From the NCBI RefSeq assembly GCF_000019845.1, contig NC_010581.1, forward strand, positions 1,617,501 to 1,681,500: a DNA stretch of 64,000 nt. Direction: 5' to 3'. Shown one piece after another: positions 18,208-27,062 of the stretch (the first letter of the stretch is position 1; every line of letters starts with the position of its first letter). The notes under the pieces are model-generated. The model searched no databases, was not told where the DNA came from, and saw only the letters and a list, made by a program, of their open reading frames with translations. Origin of the DNA: Beijerinckia indica subsp. indica ATCC 9039 (lineage in GTDB: Bacteria; Pseudomonadota; Alphaproteobacteria; Rhizobiales; Beijerinckiaceae). The translations under genes and the position numbers were made by a program.

Positions 18208-19065
18208 ATGACCGCGTTCACTAGGAACAACGTGCAGAATGCGGCTGTTGAGTTTGTTAAGGAATTGAGACAGAGCAGGCTTAAGCAACTCTTACGAATT
18301 GAGCACGGCAATGTCGTTGATAACGCCAATACGGGCGGTTCTGTAGTTGAAGTGGCGAAATTAGAGGAGCGCAGAGCCCAAATACAAGTGTGGTTTGACA
18401 AATACCTAGACGGCAAAAATTTGGTTTTTTGGGTAGGGTTTTATGCGAACGATCAAAGCATTATAAAAAATATAATTAAATACTGCCCAGCTCGAATGCG
18501 AAATGGAAATGTTTTTAGAAAAAGTGATATGAAAATTTCAGGAAAAATTTCTTTCTTGAAGAAAAGGCCCGATGATCAAGACCTAAAATTTCCGATTCAA
18601 GAATATTATGATGATACAAATTATTTTGGGATATATGAAACGGAATCGTTCAACGTCGAGAAAGCTTTGAGATTTATTGAAACCGTTGTTAGTTCTTTAC
18701 CAGAGTTTGATTCAGGCGTTTCTAACGATATATTTCCCGAAAATAATAGAATACTAGTTGGGGAGCACCTTAGGATCGAGCGCAAGGCTGCTCTAGCTCG
18801 GGAATGTAAAAAACGCGATAGATACCGGTGCCAGATCTGCAACTTCCATTTCGTCGAACGGTATGGTTTGCTGGGCGAAAATTTCGCTGAAGCTCACCAT
18901 AAGGTGCCGCTCTCCAAGCTTGACGGGGAGGTTAAGAATTGTGTCGATGATCTTGTCACAGTTTGCGCAAACTGCCATCGAATGCTCCACAGGCTTGAGG
19001 GTAAACCCACCGACATTGTTAAATTACGCCGCATTTTTAAGCACGTAGGTAAGTGTACAACGTGA
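18208..19065 (+). CDS. HNH endonuclease
   Basis: The 285-residue product has a C-terminal HNH nuclease domain: zinc ligands Cys208-x2-Cys211 (YRCQIC), catalytic HH at 230-231 (AEAHHKVPLS), and Cys253-x2-Cys256-His257 (VCANCHRMLH), the layout of McrA-like and 5-methylcytosine-type HNH proteins. The N-terminal 190 residues are not recognised and may bind DNA or a modified base. The ATG at 18208 follows a strong AGGAGGGG site; upstream in-frame ATG codons are rejected. Codon use is much more AT-rich than the surroundings (about 18,400-18,760), indicating recent transfer. It lies 219 bp after the RelA/SpoT-type gene, so it may or may not be part of that system. Confidence 0.85.
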   Translation: MTAFTRNNVQNAAVEFVKELRQSRLKQLLRIEHGNVVDNANTGGSVVEVAKLEERRAQIQVWFDKYLDGKNLVFWVGFYANDQSIIKNIIKYCPARMRNGNVFRKSDMKISGKISFLKKRPDDQDLKFPIQEYYDDTNYFGIYETESFNVEKALRFIETVVSSLPEFDSGVSNDIFPENNRILVGEHLRIERKAALARECKKRDRYRCQICNFHFVERYGLLGENFAEAHHKVPLSKLDGEVKNCVDDLVTVCANCHRMLHRLEGKPTDIVKLRRIFKHVGKCTT

Positions 19066-19068
19066 TTG

Positions 19069-19299
19069 TTATGTGATGACGCGACCTCCAGTCCTAGCGG
19101 GGGGACCGTCCCCTATGACGAGGTCGTAAATGCACTTTGTGCCATGCCATCGGCTGTTCAAGTCGTATCTCTCCATCATGGCATCGAGCCTTGGCTCCGG
19201 TCCTTTCTCACCACTCTCCTGCCAGTCGATCTTGGTACGAACATAGGCCTGTAGTTTTTCGAGTTCGGCTGCCTTAAGCGGTCGTCGCCTGACAGCGAT
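19069..19299 (-). pseudogene. 5'-truncated coding remnant
   Basis: The minus strand keeps about 75 open codons with protein-like composition (AAELEKLQAYVRTKIDWQ..., ERYDLNSRWHGTKCIYDLV) ending at TAA 19071-19069. No ATG, GTG or TTG precedes the conserved-looking part, and an in-frame stop lies just upstream, so it reads as the 3' end of a lost gene. The family is not recognised. A short protein starting at the internal ATG-ATG is an alternative. Confidence 0.35.
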
Positions 19300-19301
19300 A
19301 G

Positions 19302-19721
19302 TTAGTCAGCTGGGATGAAGCGGAGGGTGCCTGCTCGACGCGCTGGCCTGCCGGTGTCGTTCGGATGATTGACACCATCCACGACCGGTACATCAGGGAA
19401 ATCGAATGGGCTTACACCGTCTAGGCAAGCAACGTTCACGCCATACTGGCTCGGGTCAGATCGTCTTTGATGATGCGTGTATATTCCGCAGCGAGAACAA
19501 AAGAAGTGCTGCGCTGACCCGGTATGGAAGCGGTAGCTTGTTAGCGCATCCTCGCCCTGCAGGAACTTGATCCGACTTGCCATGACAACGACGGCGCCTC
19601 GCATCCGGCAGTAAGAACAGGTGCAGCGGCGGATCGAATTGAAGCCGTCGCTGAGCGTCGCCTCGAAACGCACGGCGCCACAATGGCACTGGCCAGACCG
19701 AATGTTCGTATCACCCAGCAT
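19302..19721 (-). CDS. GFA-family zinc protein (glutathione-dependent formaldehyde-activating-like)
   Basis: The 139-residue protein has the cysteine layout of the GFA/CENP-V family: GQCHCGAVRFEA, CTCSYCRMRG and FFCSRCGIYTHH. Family members bind zinc; some help S-hydroxymethylglutathione formation, but most are uncharacterised. The ATG at 19721 sits after GGAG and begins just before the first zinc motif; 33 upstream in-frame residues are not family-like. It is divergent from a LysR gene. Confidence 0.85.
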   Translation of the reverse strand: MLGDTNIRSGQCHCGAVRFEATLSDGFNSIRRCTCSYCRMRGAVVVMASRIKFLQGEDALTSYRFHTGSAQHFFCSRCGIYTHHQRRSDPSQYGVNVACLDGVSPFDFPDVPVVDGVNHPNDTGRPARRAGTLRFIPAD

Positions 19722-19964
19722 TGTGTCTCCTGCTCGAATTGAACTTGTGACGGAAAAGTCCCTGTTGATTGCGTCTTCCTGTGCCCGCCTTACATCACGG
19801 GTCATTTCCGCTGCGTCCATATGCCGTTCACGCCGACCCCCGACCTGGGATCTGGTGATGAGATTCCTTATCGCCGGCTGGCTCTTCTCTTCAAGCGAAA
19901 CCCCTTCATTGCATCATGAGCAAACATTCATATAATACGCGAACCTCTATGAGCAGAGAAGCCA
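19722..19964. promoter_or_regulatory. divergent promoter region, GFA gene / LysR gene
   Basis: This 243-bp gap lies between two divergently transcribed genes and must hold both promoters. AT-rich stretches occur near 19,920-19,945. No operator could be assigned by eye. Confidence 0.35.
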
Positions 19965-20885
19965 ATGAAAGAGCTGCCGCCCACACCAACGTTACGAGCA
20001 TTCGAGGCCGCAGCACGTCACCCTACATTCACGGCCGCATCGGCAGAGCTGAATGTCACGCAAAGCGCTGTCAGTCATCAAATCCAGTATCTGGAAGAGC
20101 TGTGGGGGATGAAGCTATTTGAAAGGGGAAGAACATTAAAGCTAACAACAGAGGGGAACGCGCTGGCGCCAATAATCAGACAATTTCTGGTCAGTCTTGA
20201 CGCAACTCTAGCAGGACTACGACGGCAGCGTGATCGACACCCACTACGCATTAGCCTCACGCAGTCCTTTGCATCGCGTTGGCTTCTTCCTCGCTTACCG
20301 AGTATCGAAGCGAGTCAACCAGACCTTCAACTTTGGATCGAAACAACTGACCACCCGATTGGTTTTGGGCAAGGCGATGCGGACATCGCGGTACGCCTTG
20401 GCACGGGCCAATATTCGGGTCTTTTTGCTGAATTGTTATTGCGTGAGTACATATTCCCAGTCGCAAGTAAGCAGCTTCTAGATCGTCTGGGAATGCCGAA
20501 TACTCCAGCAGACTTGCTGCGCTATCCCCTTCTATTCCGTGCCGGCCCTGACTTGGTTCCTAAGTGGGAGTATTGGTTCGAGCGGGCTGGAGTTGATGTT
20601 TCGCTTGCGCATTCTGGAACCTATTATCCAGACACTAACATGACAATCGAAGCCGCGCTGGCTGGATATGGGATTGCCTTGGTTCGAAGCGGACATGTTG
20701 AGAAAGAGTTGAGGGACGGTCTGCTTATTCGTCTTCTCACCGTGCGCTACCCCTCACCGCTCGCGTATTATTTCGTCTGTCCGAAGGGGCGGGAGCGGCT
20801 ACCCGCGATCGCATCGTTCAAGGAATGGATTGTTCAGGAGGCTCAGCAAGCACAGTCTACCTACGACAGCGAGCAAGAGATATGA
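19965..20885 (+). CDS. LysR-family regulator, GcvA-like
   Basis: The 306-residue product begins PPTPTLRAFEAAARHPTFTAASAELNVTQSAVSHQIQYLEE, the N-terminal helix-turn-helix pattern of the GcvA/AmpR-like LysR subgroup, followed by an effector-binding domain from about residue 90. The end of the gene runs toward an MFS exporter gene on the same strand, which it may regulate together with the divergent GFA gene. The effector is unknown. Confidence 0.85.
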   Translation: MKELPPTPTLRAFEAAARHPTFTAASAELNVTQSAVSHQIQYLEELWGMKLFERGRTLKLTTEGNALAPIIRQFLVSLDATLAGLRRQRDRHPLRISLTQSFASRWLLPRLPSIEASQPDLQLWIETTDHPIGFGQGDADIAVRLGTGQYSGLFAELLLREYIFPVASKQLLDRLGMPNTPADLLRYPLLFRAGPDLVPKWEYWFERAGVDVSLAHSGTYYPDTNMTIEAALAGYGIALVRSGHVEKELRDGLLIRLLTVRYPSPLAYYFVCPKGRERLPAIASFKEWIVQEAQQAQSTYDSEQEI

Positions 20886-21061
20886 GCATTTACTCATGGA
20901 TGGATGAGTATCCTTTAGTTGCTGAGAAAGTCGCCTTCTCTTTAAAGTTGGGGGGTGGGAAGGCAGCCATCCGGATTGAATGGCTGCCTGCAATTCAACG
21001 GAGCGCGGGCGATAAGATGCTCAACGTGGATATGGCGCAGAATGTTGATGGAGCATCGAAA

Positions 21062-22219
21062 ATGAAAGCCGCGAAGCAACGGCGCGATCTCGTCGGAGCC
21101 TGCCTTGCCCATACGCTGCATGATGGCTACACTGACCAACTCTACGCGCTGCTGCCGATCTGGCAGACAGAATTTGGGCTTTCCTATGCGGGCCTCGCGA
21201 TAATCCGAGTGCTCTATTATGGTACGATGGGCTGTCTTCAGGTGCCTGGTGACAAGGTACTTGGACGAGTTACTGCACGCTGGGCATTAGCATTGGCGAC
21301 ATTCGTGGCAGCTCTGGGATATCTGGTGATGGCTTTACCGGGCGGTCTGTTCGTTTTGAGTGCGGGACTGATCGTTGCAGGCGTCGGATCGAGCACTCAG
21401 CATCCTCGCGCCTCCCTTCTCGTGACCAACGCCTATGGGAAGGAATCACGAGGCCCGTTGGGAGTTTATAATTTCTCCGGTGACTTGGGCAAAGCCGTCC
21501 TGCCGGCACTTGTCGCGTTACTGCTCCCATTCTTGGCTTGGCGCGCAGTGATCACGCTGACAGCACTCCTGGGCTTCTTGGTCGCCGGAGTGTTGCTGGT
21601 GCTCATTCCGCGCCAACGCACACTTCCGACCTTGCTCGACGAGAGACACATTGGGAATACGGCGAGCGGTAAAGGTTTTGGTTTACTCCTCGCGATCGGC
21701 GCACTCGATACCGCGCCACGGATGGGTTATCTGCTGTTTCTGCCGTTTCTCATTCACGCCAAAGGCGGAACACAAGCGATGGTTGGCGTCGGCTTGGCGC
21801 TGCTTTTTATCGGCGGCGCGCTGGGTAAAGCTGTCTGCGGCTGGTTAGGACAGCGTCTCGGCGTCGTCTCGAGCGTGGTTATGACCGAGGCAGCCACTGC
21901 GTTGCTGATGATCGCAACTTTGTTTTTCCCACTGGCTGTGACGCTTGCCTTGTTACCCTTGCTTGGCGTCGTCTTGAACGGCACTTCTTCCATCCTCTAT
22001 GGGACCGTTCCGGATTTGGCCCCGAAAGGTGATACCGGACGGGCGTTCGCGCTATTTTATACGGGTGTCATCGTCATGGGAGGTTTCGCGCCAATCGCTT
22101 ACGGCATGATTGCCGATCACACCAGTAGGGCCGTCGGTATATCGGCTTCGGCGTTGACGGCGACCATAATCATTCCACTTGTTCTTGCGTTACGCCCGGC
22201 ACTGATCAGACCCACATAA
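21062..22219 (+). CDS. MFS transporter, fosmidomycin-resistance (Fsr)-like
   Basis: The 385-residue protein has about 12 membrane segments and the N-terminal AHTLHDGYTDQLYALLPIWQ motif resembling the Fsr subgroup of MFS drug exporters. The start was set at ATG 21062, which has GGAG upstream and leaves about 15 residues before the first helix, as in the family; the frame is open further upstream into the LysR gene, and an ATG at 21017 is an alternative. It follows the LysR gene closely and is probably controlled by it. Actual drug substrates are not known. Confidence 0.82.
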   Translation: MKAAKQRRDLVGACLAHTLHDGYTDQLYALLPIWQTEFGLSYAGLAIIRVLYYGTMGCLQVPGDKVLGRVTARWALALATFVAALGYLVMALPGGLFVLSAGLIVAGVGSSTQHPRASLLVTNAYGKESRGPLGVYNFSGDLGKAVLPALVALLLPFLAWRAVITLTALLGFLVAGVLLVLIPRQRTLPTLLDERHIGNTASGKGFGLLLAIGALDTAPRMGYLLFLPFLIHAKGGTQAMVGVGLALLFIGGALGKAVCGWLGQRLGVVSSVVMTEAATALLMIATLFFPLAVTLALLPLLGVVLNGTSSILYGTVPDLAPKGDTGRAFALFYTGVIVMGGFAPIAYGMIADHTSRAVGISASALTATIIIPLVLALRPALIRPT

Positions 22220-22299
22220 CCCAAGATTGCCGCGCTGAGCACGCCTAGCTAAAGAAGCCGGCGAAATGCCTGACAATGTTAAGAGAGCTATGGCGTGCC

Positions 22300-22470
22300 T
22301 TAGGTAGCTATGGCGTAGGCGTAGTGCCCATCTTCATTGTTCTCGGCTCCCGCCAGCCCTGCCGATTGCCCTCCATAGCCTGATATCATCCGGCTCAATC
22401 GCAGCGGTGCGTTCTGCGTTCGAACGCCGGCGCGAATAAAATCTTCCTCGTAGAGACCGATCGACATGAA
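22300..22470 (-). repeat. repeated C-terminal coding remnant, copy 1 (best preserved)
   Basis: The minus strand encodes an open C-terminal stretch including SGYGGQSAGLAG and AENNEDGHYAYAIA before a TAA at 22302-22300. Related sequence recurs at 26,946-27,020, 28,144-28,260, 56,688-56,790 and 61,548-61,680. This copy has the longest continuous frame. The parent protein is not recognised. Confidence 0.6.
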
Positions 22471-22585
22471 CCGCTGCTCGCAGTCGGTCATCGAAACGCT
22501 CATCATTGGTTCGTGCGGCCGCTCAGCTTCCCAGCAGCCCCATTGAGGCGCTGAAGACCGCCTCACAAAATTCCTCCAAAGCAGA

Positions 22586-22611
22586 GTTACCTCGGAGAAC
22601 GTCACAACGAA
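22586..22611 (+). promoter_or_regulatory. SigF-type ECF promoter for the bufferin operon
   Basis: GTTACC at 22586-22591 and CGAA at 22608-22611 are separated by exactly 16 bases. The Caulobacter SigF consensus, as I recall it, is GTAACC-N16-CGAA, so this differs at one base. It lies about 80 bp upstream of the bufA start, and the operon encodes its own matching sigma factor. Confidence 0.75.
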
Positions 22612-22691
22612 CCTCCTAACAGGCGCGCCGAGACAGCCGCCATCCCGCCAGCAGCGAGCGATGCGCTGGCTGAACTTTTAGGAGAATCAAT

Positions 22692-23024
22692 ATGTCCGAT
22701 CGTCTGATGTCCAAGCTGGTCGCTGGCTCCTTCGCTGCCGCCTTCGGCACGCTCGCCGTTGCTCCCGCGAATGCGCAGGAATTTACGGCGCAGCAGAAGA
22801 AAATCCAGGCCGAGAACACCGTGAAGGTGAAGTCCGGCAAGGTCGAGCCCTGCTTCGGCGTCGCGCTCAAAGGCCAGAACGACTGCTATGCGGGCGCCGG
22901 CACGACCTGCGCAGGCACCAGCACCGCCGACTACCAGGGCAACGCCTTCAAGCTGGTGCCGACGGGCACCTGCACGACGATCTCCACGCCGAACGGAACG
23001 GGCAGCCTCAAGCCCAAGGCCTGA
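22692..23024 (+). CDS. bufA: bufferin precursor, DUF2282 (BufA1-type)
   Basis: The 110-residue precursor has a signal peptide ending at ANAQ (residues 26-29) and a mature region with four cysteines: Cys54, Cys65, Cys73 and Cys94 ([28 protein letters not shown]). This matches the DUF2282 BufA1 family, whose cysteines are modified by the MNIO enzyme (thiooxazole formation is reported for some) and which bind copper in the periplasm. Ribosome site AGGAG lies 7 bases before ATG 22692. It is the first gene of a bufABC-doxX-sigma-nrsF operon. Confidence 0.9.
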   Translation: MSDRLMSKLVAGSFAAAFGTLAVAPANAQEFTAQQKKIQAENTVKVKSGKVEPCFGVALKGQNDCYAGAGTTCAGTSTADYQGNAFKLVPTGTCTTISTPNGTGSLKPKA

Positions 23025-23089
23025 TCGACCGCTCGGCCGGGCCACGAAGGCCCGGCCATTCCTTCCCTGCATCGACCGAAGTGAACGCC

Positions 23090-24013
23090 ATGCCGAAACC
23101 GATCTTCAAACCGTCCCAGACACCGATGCCGCAGCGGGCCGGCGTCGGCCTGAAGGCCGAGCACTATCGGACGATCATGGAGACCTCACCCGATATCGGT
23201 TTCTTCGAGGTCCATGCCGAGAATTATATGGGCGCGGGTGGGTCGCCGCATCGCTACCTTTCCGTCATCCGCGATCGCTATCCGCTGTCGCTCCACGGTG
23301 TCGGCCTGTCGATCGGCGCGGATCGCCCTTTGGACAAGGATCATCTTGCGCGCCTGAAGCAACTGATCGATCTTTATTGCCCGGCGCTCTTCTCAGAGCA
23401 TCTCGCCTGGTCCAGCCACGATGTTGGCTTCCTGAACGACTTGCTTCCTCTGCCTTACACGAACGAGACACTTGCGCGCGTCGTGGAGCATGTCGATCAG
23501 GTGCAGGACTTTCTCGGGCGCCAGATGCTGCTGGAGAATCCGTCCACCTATCTGGCCTTCGCCGAAAGTACCTGGGCGGAGACCGACTTCATCGCCGAGA
23601 TCGTCCGGCGGACAGGCTGCGGTCTTCTGCTCGACGTGAACAATGTCCATGTCGCCTGCACCAATCAGGGCTGGGATCCGATCGCTTATCTCGACGCCTA
23701 TCCGCTTCCTGATGTGCAGGAGATCCATCTGGCCGGCTTCGCGCCCGATGCCGATGAAGAAGGACGCCCCCTGCTGATCGATGCCCACGACCGACCGGTC
23801 TCGGAGATTGTCTGGGGTCTGTTCGCCCATACGACCGAGCGCATCGGCCCGGTTCCGACCCTGATCGAGTGGGACGCCAACGTGCCCGATTGGCCAATGC
23901 TGAAGGCCGAGGCGGAACGCGCCGAGCTTATCATGTCCGACATCGACTGTATGCACCGGCGTGTACCTGTTGTTGTCCACGCACACTCATTCCAGAGAGG
24001 TGACCACCCATGA
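23090..24013 (+). CDS. bufB: MNIO (DUF692) RiPP-modifying enzyme
   Basis: The 307-residue TIM-barrel protein belongs to DUF692, multinuclear non-heme iron oxidative enzymes. Metal-ligand motifs are visible in order: [65 protein letters not shown] and LIEWDANVP. It is inferred to oxidise cysteines of the BufA precursor in the cytoplasm. The start is ATG 23090; an in-frame GTG at 23081 is possible. Its stop overlaps bufC by 4 bp. Confidence 0.93.
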   Translation: MPKPIFKPSQTPMPQRAGVGLKAEHYRTIMETSPDIGFFEVHAENYMGAGGSPHRYLSVIRDRYPLSLHGVGLSIGADRPLDKDHLARLKQLIDLYCPALFSEHLAWSSHDVGFLNDLLPLPYTNETLARVVEHVDQVQDFLGRQMLLENPSTYLAFAESTWAETDFIAEIVRRTGCGLLLDVNNVHVACTNQGWDPIAYLDAYPLPDVQEIHLAGFAPDADEEGRPLLIDAHDRPVSEIVWGLFAHTTERIGPVPTLIEWDANVPDWPMLKAEAERAELIMSDIDCMHRRVPVVVHAHSFQRGDHP

Positions 24014-24864
24014 TTGGCTCGATTGGCAGTTCGGCTTCAGGTCTGGAAGGCTCCGAACATGCTGCTGGCATGGTGAGATCTGCCGACCGACAGGCTGACT
24101 TCACCAGGGCGCTCCTTGACCCGCTCAAGCCGGCTCCCGCCGGTCTTGTCGGTCCCGACGGGCTGCCCAGCGCCAGGCGGTTCGCCGTCTACCGTAACAA
24201 TGTCGTCCTCGGGCTGATCGAGATCCTGAAGGCCGCCTATCCTGTGGTCCAGCGCCTCGTCGGCGAGGAGTTCTTCACTGCCATGGCGCGCCTATACGTG
24301 ATGGCTGAACTGCCGGCCTCTCCGATCATGCTCGATTACGGAGCTGGCTTTCCCGATTTCATCGGCCGCTTCGAGCCTGCCGCCGTGCTGCCCTATCTCC
24401 CCGATGTCGCTCGTCTCGAGCGTGCATGGGTGGAAGCCTATCACGCCGCCGAGGCATCGCCTTTGCCATCGTCGGCTCTCAGCCAGGTGCCGCTGCGCGA
24501 TGTCCCGGCACTGCGGCTCACCCTGCATCCGTCTGTCCGCATTGTAAGGTCTGCCTTCCCGATCGTGGGCATCTGGCAGGCGAACATCGGGCGCGATGGG
24601 ATCGAGTACATCGACCTTGGTGACGGTGGAGACGATGTGCTTGTCACTCGTCCCGAGGCGGAGGTCGAGGTTCGACGTCTCCCGGCGGGCGCGGCTGCAT
24701 TCATTGAGGCGCTGCAGGCGGGTTCGCCAATCGTCGATGGGATGAAAGAAGGGCTATTCGTGAGTCCGCGTTTCGATCTTGCCGGCACGCTGCGAGGCAT
24801 GATCGAGGCGGGCGTCATCGTCGGCTATGACATACAGCCGGCCCGATCGGTGGAGGTCGTATGA
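24010..24864 (+). CDS. bufC: DUF2063 (HvfC/BufC) RiPP partner protein
   Basis: The 284-residue protein has the N-terminal DUF2063 DNA-binding-like domain ([16 protein letters not shown]..., [29 protein letters not shown]) that partners MNIO enzymes and is thought to deliver the precursor peptide. The C-terminal part (about 180-284) resembles the BufC extension. It overlaps bufB upstream and doxX downstream, each as ATGA, so the genes are tightly coupled. Confidence 0.9.
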   Translation: MIGSIGSSASGLEGSEHAAGMVRSADRQADFTRALLDPLKPAPAGLVGPDGLPSARRFAVYRNNVVLGLIEILKAAYPVVQRLVGEEFFTAMARLYVMAELPASPIMLDYGAGFPDFIGRFEPAAVLPYLPDVARLERAWVEAYHAAEASPLPSSALSQVPLRDVPALRLTLHPSVRIVRSAFPIVGIWQANIGRDGIEYIDLGDGGDDVLVTRPEAEVEVRRLPAGAAAFIEALQAGSPIVDGMKEGLFVSPRFDLAGTLRGMIEAGVIVGYDIQPARSVEVV

Positions 24865-25388
24865 GCGCGTCGCCGACATTGTTGAACAGGGCAGCTGCAA
24901 TTATCCCTCCTGTGCTTCTCCGGCATGTGCTTCTCTGGATGGCAGCGATCGCGTGGCCCATCGCGCCTCCGATGTTGCGCATTGCCCTGGCGCTTCCCTT
25001 CTTTCGCTCCGGCCTCACACGATGGGACGGCTTCCTCTCGCTCTCGCCAGGGACGCTGTTTCTGTTTGAGGAGCAGTTCAAGCTGCACATTTTCGGGGGA
25101 GAGTACGCGCTTCCCACCCCCGACCAGTTGGCTCTGCTGACCGCAATCGCCGAGATCGCGCTGCCCATCTTGCTGATTGTTGGTCTTGGAACACGCTTTG
25201 CTGCATTCATCCTGCTGGTCATGACAGGCGTCATCCAGCTGGTGTTTCCAGATGGCTGGGTCAATTTCCACTTGTACTGGGCAACTTTGGCCATGGCCAT
25301 CATAGCCATTGGGCCCGGTGCATTCTCGATCGACCACTGGATTGCCAAAGTCCTCGTCCGGTTTGGTTCGCCGGGGGCAGGGCGGTGA
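24861..25388 (+). CDS. DoxX-family membrane protein
   Basis: The 175-residue protein has four membrane segments, with the DoxX-type RIALALPFFRSGLTRWDGF start of the domain and LTAIAEIALPILLIVGLGTRFAAFILL in the middle. DoxX members are regularly found at the end of bufferin and MNIO operons; a redox or quinone-linked role is proposed for the family. It overlaps bufC by 4 bp. Confidence 0.9.
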   Translation: MSASPTLLNRAAAIIPPVLLRHVLLWMAAIAWPIAPPMLRIALALPFFRSGLTRWDGFLSLSPGTLFLFEEQFKLHIFGGEYALPTPDQLALLTAIAEIALPILLIVGLGTRFAAFILLVMTGVIQLVFPDGWVNFHLYWATLAMAIIAIGPGAFSIDHWIAKVLVRFGSPGAGR

Positions 25389-25460
25389 TGCCTCGCCGTC
25401 GCCAGATCGGGTCCCAGGGCGACTGCTTACGTGGATCCGCTATCTTCAGGAGTTGGCGCG

Positions 25461-26111
25461 ATGCAGGATGACGGGTGTCGGCGCCTGACTTTGGTGGCGT
25501 CGGATGGCGAGACGACGCGAGATGGGACGAAGGCCATGCCAGGGGACCTCGAGGCCGCACCATCGCGCGATCTCGACTGGACAATTCTCATGGCGCGCGC
25601 GCAGGACGGCGATACGGTCGCCTATCTGCGACTTCTCCAGGAGATCACACCTTATCTCAGATCACTGGTCAGGCGATGGCACAAGGATCATTGGGACGTC
25701 GAAGATACCGTGCAGGACATATTGCTGACCCTCCATTCGATCCGGCATACCTACGATCCTTTACGGCCGTTCGGTCCCTGGCTTGTCGGCATCGCCAGTC
25801 GTCGCGCGATCGATCGGTTGCGTCGACGTGGCCGGCAGGCGCTGCGCGAGGCCCCGCTCACCGCCGAACATGAGGCGACCGTCACAGCGGCCGATAACAA
25901 CGATGATGTGCTTGACAAGCATCGTCTGACTGAGGCTGTCGGCAGCTTGCCGCTGATCCAACGGACGGCTGTCGATCTCCTCAAACTCAAGGAAATGTCT
26001 TTAAAGGAAGCATCCGACGCGACCGGGCTCTCCATCGCGTCGCTTAAAATGGCGACCCAGCGGGCGCTCCGGACCTTGCGGACCTTGCTCTCGGATCGGG
26101 GGGATTTGTGA
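25461..26111 (+). CDS. sigF: ECF sigma factor (SigF-type)
   Basis: The 216-residue protein has sigma region 2 (YLRSLVRRWHKDHWDVEDTVQDILLTLH) and region 4 (LPLIQRTAVDLLKLKEMSLKEASDATGLSIASLKMATQRALRTL), with no region 3, as in ECF sigmas. The group paired with DUF1109 anti-sigma factors includes Caulobacter SigF. ATG 25461 follows GGAG; an in-frame ATG at 25536 is the alternative. Its stop overlaps nrsF. The SigF-like promoter upstream of bufA suggests it drives its own operon. Confidence 0.9.
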   Translation: MQDDGCRRLTLVASDGETTRDGTKAMPGDLEAAPSRDLDWTILMARAQDGDTVAYLRLLQEITPYLRSLVRRWHKDHWDVEDTVQDILLTLHSIRHTYDPLRPFGPWLVGIASRRAIDRLRRRGRQALREAPLTAEHEATVTAADNNDDVLDKHRLTEAVGSLPLIQRTAVDLLKLKEMSLKEASDATGLSIASLKMATQRALRTLRTLLSDRGDL

Positions 26112-26767
26112 TGGACACGTCTGAGCTGATCCGCTCCCTCGCCACCAACGCTCCGCCGGTCAGGCGTCTTCGTCCTCCGCTCGTCCGCGCTGTTGGATGG
26201 CTCCTGCTTGCCGCCGCGATCATGGCCCTCATGACGATAAGCCACGGCGTGCGACCGCAATTCGCTGAGCGCATGCAGGATGCCGTGTTTGCCATCAACA
26301 TGATCTCATCCCTCTTAACCGGCGTCCTTGCGACCATCGCCACCTTCTTTGTCAGCCTGCCGGACCGGTCCCGCTGGTGGCTTCTCTTGCCCGCCCCGCC
26401 GCTCGTCGTCTGGCTGTCGACTATTGGTTACCAGTGCTTCGCTGGCTGGGTGCCTGTGCCGCCAGGTGCAATCACCGTCGAGGCCGCGTCCAGTTGCCTT
26501 GCCACGCTCGTGCTGACAAGCTTGCCTTTGTCGCTGCTGATGCTGGTGATGCTCCGTTACGCTGCTGCACTCCGGCCCACATCAGTCATCTTGATGGGAA
26601 GCCTCGCGGTCTCGGCAATCACCGCGACGGCCCTTTCGATGTTCCATCCGCTCGATGCCACCGCGATGATCCTTGGATGGAATCTGGGCACGGCTGTTCT
26701 ATTCCTCGGAGGTGCCGCGATTTTCAGTCGGAAGGTGTCGAACGCAGCAAGTGCGAAAGGACGATAG
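26111..26767 (+). CDS. nrsF: NrsF-type (DUF1109) membrane anti-sigma factor
   Basis: The 218-residue protein has about six membrane segments and belongs to DUF1109, the negative regulators of SigF-type ECF sigmas. The N-terminal cytosolic stretch MDTSELIRSLATNAPPVRRLRPP is family-typical. Cysteines in STIGYQCFAGW and EAASSCLATL match the positions used for metal or redox sensing in Caulobacter NrsF. The start ATG 26111 overlaps the sigma-factor stop by one base after a G-rich ribosome site. Confidence 0.9.
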   Translation: MDTSELIRSLATNAPPVRRLRPPLVRAVGWLLLAAAIMALMTISHGVRPQFAERMQDAVFAINMISSLLTGVLATIATFFVSLPDRSRWWLLLPAPPLVVWLSTIGYQCFAGWVPVPPGAITVEAASSCLATLVLTSLPLSLLMLVMLRYAAALRPTSVILMGSLAVSAITATALSMFHPLDATAMILGWNLGTAVLFLGGAAIFSRKVSNAASAKGR

Positions 26768-27062
26768 GTGAAAGCCATTCGGCCTCCGGTTGCGCGACGA
26801 ATAGCCCAAATGTGGCGAGGGCAGACATGCTAATGAGCGAGGTACCGACGGCCAAACGTCACTATGATCGCCGGGAACCACGCAATGGCCGCCGAAAACT
26901 GCCGATTACCGCAGAGACTGTACAAAATAATGTATATCAAAGATCTATGACGATCTCGTAGTTCTCATCCTGGTCTCGTGTGGCCCGCCAGCCTCGCTAC
27001 AGTATCCGGCTCTATGCTATCCAGCGGACACCCTTGGGTTCGCTATGTGAATCGAGGCGATG
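26768..27062. other. intergenic segment with remnant copy 2 (26,946-27,020)
   Basis: There is no credible gene. On the minus strand, around 26,946-26,990, the frame reads RGWRATRDQDENYEIVIDL then stop, matching the C-terminal remnant at 61.6 kb (GGRATPDEDEHYEIVVSL). The remainder shows nothing recognisable. Confidence 0.45.

Larger units (their letters stand above)
22220..22691. other. intergenic segment: gene remnant plus bufferin promoter
   Basis: These 472 bases hold no complete gene. The first part, on the minus strand, carries a coding remnant (separate entry); the last 120 bases hold the sigma-factor promoter and leader of the bufferin operon. Confidence 0.5.
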
